In this document: in pieces, positions 35,994 through 44,591 of the stretch
Layout: each line of letters starts with the position of its first letter
Position numbering within the stretch: the first letter of the stretch is position 1
From: Actibacterium sp. MT2.3-13A
GTDB taxonomy: Bacteria; Pseudomonadota; Alphaproteobacteria; Rhodobacterales; Rhodobacteraceae
Direction of reading: 5' to 3'
Assembly: GCF_018139985.1 (NCBI RefSeq)
Contig: NZ_JAGSOU010000007.1
Coordinates: 62,001-126,000, forward strand
DNA length: 64,000 bases
Translations under genes and position numbers: made by a program
The notes under the pieces: model-generated
Seen by the model: the letters and a program-made list of their open reading frames with translations, nothing else
Told to the model about the DNA's origin: nothing
The model's database searches: none

Positions 35994-38000
35994 ATGTCCG
36001 ACGATTTTGTGAAACGCGAACGCATGGTCGCCGAGCAGATCCGAGCCCGTGGCGTGCGCGACCCGCAGGTGCTCGAGGCGATGCGCCACGAGCGGCGGGA
36101 ACGTTACCTGCCGGTGCATCTTCACGACCGGGCCTACGAGGACCTGCCGCTGCGCGTGGCCGAGGGGCACTGGATGGCCTCGCCCCATGTCACCGCCTAC
36201 CTGGTCGAGGCGCTGGCGCTGAAGGGTGGCGAGAAGGTTCTGCTGATCGGGCTCGGCGCGGGCTATGCGGCGGCGCTGCTGGCGCGGATCGCGGGCGATG
36301 TCTACGCGATCGAGGCCGACGGGCCGCAGGCCGAGAAGGCCGCCTCGGCGCTGGCCGATGCAGGGCACCTGAATGTCCATGTGTTGCATGACGAGGGCAG
36401 CCGCGGCTGGATGGACGAGGCGCCCTTCGACGCGATCCTCGTGCGCGCCGCGGTCCCCTTCGTGCCCGAGCCGCTGAAGCCGCAGCTGGCCAGGGGCGGG
36501 CGGCTGGTGGTGGCGGTCGGCGACGACCTCCACGCGCAGGAGATCGTCCGCATTACCCGCCGCGACGGCGGCCGCTTCGACCGCGAGGACCTCGCCGACG
36601 TGCGCTTCGTGCCGCTGCTGGGGCCGCAGGGCTGGGAGGACGAGATGCGCCGCCGCGAGCCCGGGCCGCCCCGCGTGATCCAGCACCGCCCCGTCACCGC
36701 CGACAGCCTGCCGGCCCTGATCCTGCGCCGGGCGCAGGATTTCGAGGATGTCGCGACAGCCGATCTCGATCCGCTGATCGAGAGGATCGGCGCGCGCCGC
36801 GTGGTGCTGATCGGCGAGGCCAGCCACGGCACCTCGGAATTCTACCGGATGCGCGCGCGCATCACCCAGCGCCTGATCGAGGAGAAGGGATTCTCCATCG
36901 TCGCGGCCGAGGCCGACTGGCCCGATGCGGCGCGACTCGACGCCTATGTGCGCCACCGCGGGGCGCCCTCCGAGGACTGGGCCGCCTTCGCCCGCTTTCC
37001 CGCCTGGATGTGGCGCAACGCCGAGACGCGGGATTTCCTGCACTGGCTGCGTGCCCACAACGCGGGCGAGCATGACGATGCGCGCGTGGGGTTCTACGGG
37101 CTGGACCTTTACAGCCTCTACGGCTCGGCCCGCGCGATCCTCGACTATCTCGACGAGGAGGACCCGGACCTCGCCGCGCTGGCGCGGAAGCGCTACGGTT
37201 GCCTGTCGCCCTGGGAGGCCGATCCCGCCGCCTATGGCCACGCCGCCCTGACCGGCGCCTACCGCGACTGCGCCGGCGACGTGACGGAAATCCTCGTGCA
37301 ACTGCACCGCAAGCGCGCCGCGCTCATCGGCCGGGACGGCGCGCGGTTCCTCGACGCCACCCGCAACGCGCAGCTGGTGACAAATGCCGAGCGCTACTAC
37401 CGGGCGATGTATTATGGCTCGCGCACCGCGTGGAACCTGCGCGACGACCACATGTTCGACACGCTGCAGGCGGTGATGGCGCATCACGGCGCCGGGGCCA
37501 AGGCGGTGGTCTGGGCGCATAACTCGCATATCGGCGACGCACGCGCGACAGAGATGTCCAAGCGCGGCGAGAGGAACCTGGGCGAGCTCTGCGCGCGGGG
37601 TTTCGGGCCCGATGCCTATCGCATCGGCTTCGGCACCGATCACGGCACGGTGGCGGCGGCCTCGGCCTGGGACGGGCCGATGGAGGTCAAGGAAATCCGT
37701 CCTGCCCATGCCCAAAGCTACGAGCGGCAGTTCCACCTGACCGAGGCGCGCGGCCTGATCCTGCCGTTGCGGCCCGGCCACGAGCTGGACGTGGGGACCG
37801 AGCTGGCCACGCCCCGGCTGGAGCGGGCGATCGGGGTGATCTACCGGCCCGAGAACGAGCTTGCCAGCCACTATTTCGAGGCGGAGCTGTCCCGGCAGTT
37901 CGACGAATACATCTGGATCGACCGGACAAGCGCGGTGACGCCGCTGCCGGTGCGGCGCGAGGCGGAGGGCCTGCCGGACACCTACCCCTTCGGCACCTGA
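35994..38000 (+). CDS. Fusion of L-isoaspartyl O-methyltransferase and erythromycin-esterase-like domains
   Basis: A 668-residue two-domain protein. Residues 1 to about 215 form a PCMT-type methyltransferase with the S-adenosylmethionine loop GLGAGY (86-91), expected to repair isoaspartyl damage in proteins. Residues about 240-660 are an EreA/EreB-like domain with RRVVLIGEASHGTSEFYRMR (H278 as candidate catalytic base) and AEADWPDAARLDAYVRH. The usual PCMT motif IS-Q-P-Y is MASPHV here. A strong GGGAGGA RBS precedes ATG 35994. The esterase domain's substrate is unknown, and drug resistance should not be assumed. Transcription probably depends on the FNR box at 35931. Confidence 0.85.
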   Translation: MSDDFVKRERMVAEQIRARGVRDPQVLEAMRHERRERYLPVHLHDRAYEDLPLRVAEGHWMASPHVTAYLVEALALKGGEKVLLIGLGAGYAAALLARIAGDVYAIEADGPQAEKAASALADAGHLNVHVLHDEGSRGWMDEAPFDAILVRAAVPFVPEPLKPQLARGGRLVVAVGDDLHAQEIVRITRRDGGRFDREDLADVRFVPLLGPQGWEDEMRRREPGPPRVIQHRPVTADSLPALILRRAQDFEDVATADLDPLIERIGARRVVLIGEASHGTSEFYRMRARITQRLIEEKGFSIVAAEADWPDAARLDAYVRHRGAPSEDWAAFARFPAWMWRNAETRDFLHWLRAHNAGEHDDARVGFYGLDLYSLYGSARAILDYLDEEDPDLAALARKRYGCLSPWEADPAAYGHAALTGAYRDCAGDVTEILVQLHRKRAALIGRDGARFLDATRNAQLVTNAERYYRAMYYGSRTAWNLRDDHMFDTLQAVMAHHGAGAKAVVWAHNSHIGDARATEMSKRGERNLGELCARGFGPDAYRIGFGTDHGTVAAASAWDGPMEVKEIRPAHAQSYERQFHLTEARGLILPLRPGHELDVGTELATPRLERAIGVIYRPENELASHYFEAELSRQFDEYIWIDRTSAVTPLPVRREAEGLPDTYPFGT

Positions 38001-38269
38001 GCCACGGGCGCGGCGCCACAGGGGACCTCGGGACGCCGGGCGGCTGCGGCGGGTGCCGTCCGCCGACCGGGCAAGGTGGGATGCACGCAGGCGAACCTTT
38101 GGGAAATTCATCACGGCCCAAAACTTGGGCAGGGGGGCAGGCCTGCGCCCGTCAATGTCGCAATATTATGCGAAGATTGCCGATTCTTTTGGGAACATCC
38201 GAAGGCCGGAGGATTCTTGAAAGAAAAGTATTGACTCCCTGCGGGGATGGGTCAGGCTGTCGGTGAACC

Positions 38270-38282
38270 AATCAGGGATTGA
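38270..38282. promoter_or_regulatory. Short inverted repeat before the GntR/dpp operon
   Basis: CAATC-AGG-GATTG (5+3+5) ends ten bases before the start codon of the GntR regulator at 38292, a position suited to autoregulation. A TTGACT hexamer lies at 38232-38237 without a good -10. The rest of the 291-bp gap after 38000 includes an AT-richer patch with TCGCA-N6-TGCGA (38158-38173), otherwise no gene. Confidence 0.3.
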
Positions 38283-38291
38283 TACACCCCC

Positions 38292-39014
38292 ATGTCCGAC
38301 GCCCCGTCGCCCAGAACGTCAGGCGAGAACTCCTCGCTGGTGCTGCGCCGCCTGCGGCACATGGTGGGCAGCGGCGAGGCCGGCCCGGACGGCCGCCTGC
38401 CGACGGAGCGCGAACTGTCCGAGACGCTGGGCGTCGGCCGCCGCGCGGTGCGCCGCGCGCTGGAGGCGCTGGAGGCCGAGGGGCTGGTCTGGCGCCGGCA
38501 GGGCAAGGGCACCTTCGTCGGCCAGCCGCCCGATCCGACCGGGGTTCTGGCGGCCGAGATCGCGGGGCAGACCCGCGCCTCCGAGGTGGCCGAGGCCCGC
38601 CTCTATATCGAGCCCGCGCTCGCCGGGCTCTGCGCCGCACGGGCCAAGCCCGACGACGTGCGCCGGATGCGCCTGCTGGCCGAGCGCATCGACGAGACCG
38701 CCGATCCCGACGGGGCCGAGCTGTGGGACGGGGCGCTGCACCGGCTGATCGCGCGCACCGCCGGCAACCGCGTCCTGCTGACCGCCTTTTCGCTGCTCGA
38801 CGAGATCCGCTCCTCCGAGGCATGGCGCCTGCTGCGGCAGAAGGCGCGCACCGGCGAGACGAGGGAACTCTATCACCAGCAGCACACCCACCTGATCGAC
38901 TGCATCGAGGCCGGCGATGTCGTGGGCGCCGAAGAGGCGATGCGCGCCCACCTCAACACCCTGTCCGACAAGATGGTGCAGGTCCTGAATGACGAAAGGG
39001 TCGAAGATGCCTGA
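38292..39014 (+). CDS. GntR-family regulator, FCD (FadR-like) subfamily, of the peptide transporter operon
   Basis: A 240-residue repressor-type protein: winged helix (about residues 14-80; RLPTERELSETLGVGRRAVRRALEAL is the GntR recognition region) plus an all-helical FCD sensor with histidines H149, H192/H193 and H218-type positions likely to bind a metal and effector. It overlaps the following ATPase gene by eight bases, so regulator and transporter are co-transcribed, which fits autoregulation by the transported compound. Confidence 0.85.
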   Translation: MSDAPSPRTSGENSSLVLRRLRHMVGSGEAGPDGRLPTERELSETLGVGRRAVRRALEALEAEGLVWRRQGKGTFVGQPPDPTGVLAAEIAGQTRASEVAEARLYIEPALAGLCAARAKPDDVRRMRLLAERIDETADPDGAELWDGALHRLIARTAGNRVLLTAFSLLDEIRSSEAWRLLRQKARTGETRELYHQQHTHLIDCIEAGDVVGAEEAMRAHLNTLSDKMVQVLNDERVEDA

Positions 39015-40020
39015 CGACGCCGCGCCGCTTCTTGAGGTCACCGACCTTTCGATCCGCTTCGGCAAGGCGCCGACGAACCTGGTCGACGGGGTCTCCCTGA
39101 CGCTGGAGCGGGGCGAGACCCTGTGCATCGTCGGCGAATCCGGCTGCGGCAAGTCGCTGACGGCGCTGGCGCTGATGGGCCTGCTGCCGATGCCGCCGGC
39201 GCGCCTGATGTCGGGCCGCGCGATGTTCGAGGGGCGCGATCTGCTGCACCTGCCCATCGCAGAGTTGAAGGACATCCGCGGCGACCGCATGGCGATGATC
39301 TTTCAGGAGCCGATGACCTCGCTCAATCCCGCCATCAAGGTTGGCGAGCAGATCGCCGAGGCCGTGCGCCGTCACCGCGGTGCCAGCCACGAAGAGGCCC
39401 GCGCCCGCGCGCTGGAGATGCTGATGCGGGTGCGCATCCCGGCGCCGGAAAAGCGGCTGGACGAATACCCGCACCAGATGTCGGGGGGCATGCGCCAGCG
39501 CGCCATGATCGCGATGGCGCTGGCCAACGACCCGGCGCTGCTGATCGCGGACGAGCCTACAACCGCCCTGGACGTGACCGTGCAGGCGCAGGTGCTGGAC
39601 CTGATGCGCAACCTTCAGGCCGAATCCAACGCCGCGCTGATCATGATCACCCATGACCTGGGCGTGGTGGCCGAGATGGCCGACAAGGTGGCGGTGATGT
39701 ATGCCGGGCGCATCGTCGAGGCCGGGCCGGTCAAGGCCATTTTCGACGATCCCCAGCATCCCTACACCATCGGGTTGATGAGCTCGATGCCCGATCTCGG
39801 GCCGCGCGGTGGCCGGCTGGTGACCATCCCCGGCGTCGTGCCGCCCGCCGACGCCATGCCGGAGGGTTGCCGCTTCGCCTCGCGCTGCCCCTTCGCCGGA
39901 CCCGATTGCGCCGAGGCGCCGCCGCTCAGCGATTTCGGCGGCGGGCATCGCGTGGCGTGCTGGCGCGCGCCGCTGGAACAGGCGGCCGAGCCGCTGCAGA
40001 CGCTGGGGGGCGCGCGATGA
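39007..40020 (+). CDS. Dipeptide/oligopeptide-type ABC transporter ATPase (DppD/OppD-like)
   Basis: A 337-residue ATPase. Walker A GESGCGKS has K49, the signature is [14 protein letters not shown], Walker B is [12 protein letters not shown], and a C-terminal oligopeptide-transporter domain carries a [14 protein letters not shown] cysteine cluster typical of DppD/OppD, which in relatives can hold an iron-sulfur cluster. It pairs with the ATPase at 40017 (four-base overlap). The order D-F-A-B-C is preserved in the operon. Confidence 0.88.
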   Translation: MPDDAAPLLEVTDLSIRFGKAPTNLVDGVSLTLERGETLCIVGESGCGKSLTALALMGLLPMPPARLMSGRAMFEGRDLLHLPIAELKDIRGDRMAMIFQEPMTSLNPAIKVGEQIAEAVRRHRGASHEEARARALEMLMRVRIPAPEKRLDEYPHQMSGGMRQRAMIAMALANDPALLIADEPTTALDVTVQAQVLDLMRNLQAESNAALIMITHDLGVVAEMADKVAVMYAGRIVEAGPVKAIFDDPQHPYTIGLMSSMPDLGPRGGRLVTIPGVVPPADAMPEGCRFASRCPFAGPDCAEAPPLSDFGGGHRVACWRAPLEQAAEPLQTLGGAR

Positions 40021-41138
40021 GCAGGCCCGACATCATCCTGGAGACCCGCGCGCTCAAGCGCCGTTTCGTCACCCACAAGCCGCTGTTCGGCGCGCCGATC
40101 GAGGTGCGCGCGGTGGATGGCATCGACCTGAGCATCCGCCGCGGCGAGACCTTCGCCATCGTGGGCGAATCCGGCTGCGGCAAGTCCACGCTGGCGCGGA
40201 TGCTGGTGCGCCTGATCGACCCCAGCGAAGGCGCGGTGATCTATGACAACAAGGACATCTCGAAGCTCGGCCAGAAGGAGATGCGCGCGCTGCGCAGCGA
40301 CCTTCAGTTCATCTTCCAGGACCCGTTCTCGTCGCTGAACCCGCGCATGACCGTGGGCGCCCTGATCGAGGAGCCGCTGCGTGCCCACGGCATCGGCACC
40401 CGCGAGGAGCGCCGCGTCCGCGTCGCCGATCTGCTGTCGCGGGTGGGGCTGATGCCGCAGCATGCCGACCGCTACCCGCATGAATTCTCGGGCGGGCAGC
40501 GCCAGCGCATCGGCATCGCCCGCGCGCTCGCCGCCTCGCCCAAGGTGCTGATCGGGGATGAGCCGGTCTCGGCGCTGGACGTGTCGATCCAGGCGCAGGT
40601 GGTGAACCTGCTGGAGGACCTGAAAGAGGAATTCGGCCTGACCCTGATCATCATCGCCCACGACCTGGCGGTGATCCGGCACATGGCCGACCGGGTCGGC
40701 GTGATGTATCTCGGCGAACTGGTCGAGGTCGGCCCGGTGGACGAGATCTTCGCCAATCCCAGGCATCCCTACACCGAGGCGCTGATCGCGGCCATCCCGG
40801 TGCCGCGGGTGGGCGCGCGGGCCAAGGGCCACGCGGTCGAGGGCGATCCGCCCAACCCGATCGCGCCGCCGCCGGGCTGCCGGTTCCACCCGCGCTGCCC
40901 CTATGCCGAGGCGCGCTGCCGGCAGGAGCGGCCGCGGCTGGCGCCGATTGCGGAGGGCGAGTCCGTCGCCTGCCACCGCCACGAGGAGCTTTCCCTGAAC
41001 GGGTTGGTGGAGGGTGCCGCGGGGCGCGCTCCGGCCGCCGAAAAGCGGTTCAACCTGTATCGCGCTGCGCGCGCAACAAGTGAGGGCGCCAAGCCCTCCG
41101 ACAATTCCCCGCCGCCATTCCCATCCAACAAGGAGTAA
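40017..41138 (+). CDS. Dipeptide/oligopeptide-type ABC transporter ATPase (DppF/OppF-like)
   Basis: A 373-residue ATPase, partner of the preceding gene. Walker A GESGCGKS (K56), signature [15 protein letters not shown], Walker [14 protein letters not shown]-switch [12 protein letters not shown], and the C-terminal [14 protein letters not shown] cysteine cluster. The last 50 residues are a low-complexity extension beyond the usual length. The AAGGAG of the binding-protein gene overlaps its TAA stop. Confidence 0.88.
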   Translation: MSRPDIILETRALKRRFVTHKPLFGAPIEVRAVDGIDLSIRRGETFAIVGESGCGKSTLARMLVRLIDPSEGAVIYDNKDISKLGQKEMRALRSDLQFIFQDPFSSLNPRMTVGALIEEPLRAHGIGTREERRVRVADLLSRVGLMPQHADRYPHEFSGGQRQRIGIARALAASPKVLIGDEPVSALDVSIQAQVVNLLEDLKEEFGLTLIIIAHDLAVIRHMADRVGVMYLGELVEVGPVDEIFANPRHPYTEALIAAIPVPRVGARAKGHAVEGDPPNPIAPPPGCRFHPRCPYAEARCRQERPRLAPIAEGESVACHRHEELSLNGLVEGAAGRAPAAEKRFNLYRAARATSEGAKPSDNSPPPFPSNKE

Positions 41139-41145
41139 GACAACC

Positions 41146-42654
41146 ATGGCACGATCCAAGACCGCGGCGCTTGCGCTGGCCTTCGGGCTGGCGGCGACAA
41201 GCGCCTTCTCCGCCGACCTACGCATCGGCCTTCAGGACGACGCCGATATCCTCGACCCGGACCAGTCGCGCACCTTCGTCGGCCGCATCGTCTATGCCTC
41301 GCTCTGCGACAAGCTGGTCGATATCACGCCGGATCTCGAGATCATCCCGCAGCTGGCCACCGGCTGGGAATGGTCCGCCGACGGCATGGCCCTGACCATG
41401 ACCCTGCGCGAGGGCGTGACCTTCCATGACGGCGAGCCCTTCAACGCCGCCGCCGTGGCCGCCAACATCGAGCGCAGCCAGACCCTGCCGGAAAGCCGCC
41501 GCAAGTCCGAGGTGAAGTCCATCGCCTCGACCGAGGTGGTCGACGACTACACCATCAAGCTCAACCTCAAGGCCCCCGACGCCACGCTGCTGGCGCAGCT
41601 GGCCGACCGCGCGGGCATGATGCTGTCGCCCAAGGCCGCCGCCGAGATGGGCGTCGATTTCGGCCTCAACCCGGTCTGCTCCGGCCCCTTCAAGTTCAAG
41701 GAGCGGGTGCAGCAGGACCGTATCGTGCTTGAGCGATACGACGGCTACTGGAACGCCGACGAGATCCACTTCGACAGCGTGACCTTCCTGCCGATCCCGG
41801 ACACCACCGTGCGCCTGGCCAACCTGCGCGCCGGCGATCTGGACATGCTGGAGCGCCTGGCCGCGACCGACCTCGCCTCGGCCAAGGCCGATGACGGGCT
41901 GACCGTCGAGCAGGCGGTGTCGCTGGGCTACCAGGGCATCACCATCAACATCAACAATGGCGAGCGCGCGCAGAATCCGCTGGGCCAGAACGCCGCGATC
42001 CGCAAGGCGCTGTCGCTGTCGATCGACCGCAACGTGCTGAACCAGGTCGTGTTCGAGGGCGCCTTCGCGCCGGGCAACCAGCCCTTCCCGCCGACCTCGC
42101 CCTGGTATGACAAGCGTTTCCCGGTCCCCGAGCGCGATGTCGAGGCCGCCAAGGCCCTGCTGAAAGAGGCTGGCGTGGACAGCGTCGAGATCGAGGTGCA
42201 GGTCGCCAACAACCCGGTGCAGATGCAGATGATGCAGGTCGTTCAGGCCATGGCCGCCGAGGCGGGCATCAACATCAAGCTGGTGGCCAAGGAATTCGCC
42301 ACCCTGCTCAAGGATCAGTCCGCCGGCGAATACACCGCCAGCCAGGTCGGCTGGTCGGGCCGCGTGGACCCCGATGGCAACATCCATCAGTTCCAGACCT
42401 GCAATGGCGGCATCAACGACTCCAAGTTCTGCATGCCCGAGGTGGATGCGCTGCTCGACAAGGCCCGCATCTCGACCGACACGGCCGAGCGCAAGGCCGC
42501 CTATGACGCCGCGCGCGAGATCCTGAACGAACAGCAGCCCATCATCTATCTCTACCATGTGACGTGGATCTGGGCGCTGAACAACAAGATCGAAGGCTTC
42601 GTCCCCTATCCCGACGGGATGATCCGCCTCGAAGGCGTGTCGTTCGCGGAATGA
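41146..42654 (+). CDS. Extracytoplasmic solute-binding protein, family 5 (peptide/nickel/glutathione type)
   Basis: A 502-residue periplasmic binding protein with a Sec signal peptide (about residues 1-22, ending SAFSA) and the SBP_bac_5 pattern DILDPDQSRTF, LATGWEWSADGMALTMTLREGVTFHDGEPF, and RKALSLSIDRNVLNQVVF. It captures the substrate for the ABC importer. The neighbouring gamma-glutamyltransferase suggests gamma-glutamyl peptides or glutathione, but the binding residues do not let me decide. Confidence 0.88.
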   Translation: MARSKTAALALAFGLAATSAFSADLRIGLQDDADILDPDQSRTFVGRIVYASLCDKLVDITPDLEIIPQLATGWEWSADGMALTMTLREGVTFHDGEPFNAAAVAANIERSQTLPESRRKSEVKSIASTEVVDDYTIKLNLKAPDATLLAQLADRAGMMLSPKAAAEMGVDFGLNPVCSGPFKFKERVQQDRIVLERYDGYWNADEIHFDSVTFLPIPDTTVRLANLRAGDLDMLERLAATDLASAKADDGLTVEQAVSLGYQGITININNGERAQNPLGQNAAIRKALSLSIDRNVLNQVVFEGAFAPGNQPFPPTSPWYDKRFPVPERDVEAAKALLKEAGVDSVEIEVQVANNPVQMQMMQVVQAMAAEAGINIKLVAKEFATLLKDQSAGEYTASQVGWSGRVDPDGNIHQFQTCNGGINDSKFCMPEVDALLDKARISTDTAERKAAYDAAREILNEQQPIIYLYHVTWIWALNNKIEGFVPYPDGMIRLEGVSFAE

Positions 42655-42665
42655 GCTGACCAACC

Positions 42666-42691
42666 GGCCCGGCGGCACCCGCCGCCGGGCC
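42666..42691 (+). promoter_or_regulatory. Intercistronic hairpin after the binding-protein gene
   Basis: A perfect 11-bp stem (42666-42676 with 42681-42691, four-base loop) twelve bases after the stop codon and without a T-run. It is likely a 3'-end stabiliser or attenuator that raises binding-protein output relative to the permeases, as for the hairpins at 4266 and 50589. Confidence 0.55.
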
Positions 42692-42718
42692 ACCCCTTCA
42701 ACCTCCGGAGCTCGCCCC

Positions 42719-43663
42719 ATGTTCGGCTTTCTCGCCCGCCGCATCCTGATCGCGATCCCCACGATCCTGCTGATCTCGATCTTCGTGTTCACCCTGCAGA
42801 AACTGCTGCCGGGCGATCCGGTGCTGGCCATGGCCGGCGAAGAGCGCGACCCCGAGGTTCTGGAATTCCTGCGCGCGAAATACCGCCTGAACGATCCGAT
42901 CCACATGCAATATTTCTACTGGATCGGCGGCGCGCTGCAGGGCGATCTGGGCATCTCGCTGCGCACCCAGCAGCCGGTTCTGGCGCTGATCGGGGAAAAG
43001 CTGCCGGTCACCATCCAGCTGGCGGTGATGGCGCTGTCGATCGCGCTGGTGATCGGGGTGCCCGCGGGCGTGATCTCGGCCTATCGCAAGGGCACATGGG
43101 TCGATTGGCTGGCCAATGTGGTGGCGCTGTCGGGCCTGTCGATCCCGAATTTCTGGCTGGGCATCATGCTGATCCTTCTGGTCTCGGTGAAATGGGGGCT
43201 GCTGCCCGCCTCGGGCTATGTGCCGCTCAGCGAGGACCCGCTGCAATCGCTGCAGACGATGATCATGCCGGCCTTCGTGCTGGGCACGGGCCTGGCCGCC
43301 ACGCTGATGCGGCACACGCGCTCGGCCATGCTGGGCGTGCTGAAATCCGACTACGTTCGCACCGCCCGCGCCAAGGGGCTGGGCGAGCGGGTGGTGGTGG
43401 TCAAGCACGCGCTGCGCAACGCGCTGGTGCCGATCGTCACGGTGACCACGCTGCTGTTCGGCGAACTGCTGGCCGGCGCCGTGCTGACCGAGCAGATCTT
43501 CACCATCCCCGGCTTCGGCAAGCTGGTGGTCGATGCCGTGTTCAACCGCGACTACGCCGTGGTGCAGGGCATCGTGCTGTGCACCGCCGTGGCCTTCATC
43601 GCCATGAACATCCTGGCCGATGCCGCCTACCGCATTCTCAACCCGCGCATGAGGGACGACTGA
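42719..43663 (+). CDS. Peptide-type ABC transporter permease (DppB-like)
   Basis: A 314-residue permease with six helices. The N-terminal MFGFLARRILIAIPTILLISIFVFTLQKLLPGDPV is typical of DppB/GsiC, and the EAA loop is TARAKGLGERVVVVKHALRNALVP. It forms the channel with the next gene and ends in a TGATG overlap with it. Confidence 0.9.
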   Translation: MFGFLARRILIAIPTILLISIFVFTLQKLLPGDPVLAMAGEERDPEVLEFLRAKYRLNDPIHMQYFYWIGGALQGDLGISLRTQQPVLALIGEKLPVTIQLAVMALSIALVIGVPAGVISAYRKGTWVDWLANVVALSGLSIPNFWLGIMLILLVSVKWGLLPASGYVPLSEDPLQSLQTMIMPAFVLGTGLAATLMRHTRSAMLGVLKSDYVRTARAKGLGERVVVVKHALRNALVPIVTVTTLLFGELLAGAVLTEQIFTIPGFGKLVVDAVFNRDYAVVQGIVLCTAVAFIAMNILADAAYRILNPRMRDD

Positions 43664-44532
43664 TGACCGCCGTGACCGACGCCCCCGCAGTCCCGCAACG
43701 CCCGCGCAGCCGGGTCTGGACCAAGCTGCGCGCCAACCCCTCGGCGCTGCTCGGCGCGGTGCTGGTGATCTTCTTCGTCGTCGTGGCGATTCTGGCGCCG
43801 CTGCTGCCCATTCCGGGGCCGCTGGAGACCGACTGGCTGGCGGTGCGCAAGCCACCCTCGGCCGCGCATCCCTTCGGCACCGACGAGATCGGCCGGGACG
43901 TGCTGTCGCGGATGGTCTGGGGGGCGCAGGCCTCGCTGCTGGCGGGGGTCGTGTCGGTGCTGATCGCGCTGGCCCTGGGCATCCCGCTGGGCGTCGCCGC
44001 AGGCTATGCGCGCGGCTGGACCGACGCGGTCATCTCCCGCGTGACCGAGGCGCTGCTGGCCGCACCGTTCCTGATCCTGGCGATCGCGCTGGCGGCCTTC
44101 CTCGGGCCGTCGCTGACCAACGCGATGATCGCCATCGGCCTGTCGGCCATGCCGGTCTTCATCCGGCTGGCGCGCGGACAGACCATGACCGTGATGACGG
44201 AGGATTACGTCGAAAGCGCCCGCGCCATCGGGCTCAGCCACCTGGCGATCATCTGGCGCTACATCCTGCCCAATATCTTCCCCCCGCTGCTGGTGCAGGC
44301 GACGCTGACGGTGGCCACCGCGATCATCGCCGAGGCGTCGCTGTCCTTCCTCGGGCTGGGGCAGCAGCCGCCCTCGCCGTCCTGGGGGTCGATGCTGAAC
44401 ATCGCCAAGAATTTCCTCGAACAGGCCCCCTGGATGGCCATGTGGCCGGGGATCGCCATTTTCCTCGTGGTGCTGGGTTTCAACCTGCTGGGCGACGGGC
44501 TGCGCGACGCGCTCGACCCGCGCGACCACTGA
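43663..44532 (+). CDS. Peptide-type ABC transporter permease (DppC-like)
   Basis: A 289-residue permease with an N-terminal cytoplasmic tail, a first helix, the conserved AAHPFGTDEIGRDVLSRMVWGAQASL, and EAA loop ESARAIGLSHLAIIWRYILPN. The end LGFNLLGDGLRDALDPR is diagnostic for DppC/OppC. Start ATG 43663 overlaps the previous stop by one base. Confidence 0.9.
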   Translation: MTAVTDAPAVPQRPRSRVWTKLRANPSALLGAVLVIFFVVVAILAPLLPIPGPLETDWLAVRKPPSAAHPFGTDEIGRDVLSRMVWGAQASLLAGVVSVLIALALGIPLGVAAGYARGWTDAVISRVTEALLAAPFLILAIALAAFLGPSLTNAMIAIGLSAMPVFIRLARGQTMTVMTEDYVESARAIGLSHLAIIWRYILPNIFPPLLVQATLTVATAIIAEASLSFLGLGQQPPSPSWGSMLNIAKNFLEQAPWMAMWPGIAIFLVVLGFNLLGDGLRDALDPRDH

Positions 44533-44591
44533 GCCACGCGCCGCGACTGACAAGAACGCCCGGTGCGCCGGGACAAGACGGAAGGGATATC

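Noticed and set aside
38158-38173. TCGCA-N6-TGCGA inverted repeat
   Set aside because: Arms of five bases with no promoter context or second copy; too weak to list as a site.
38081-38266. 61-codon rightward frame in the gap before the GntR gene
   Set aside because: No ribosome-binding site, no GC-biased third positions in its second half, and the region looks like promoter DNA.
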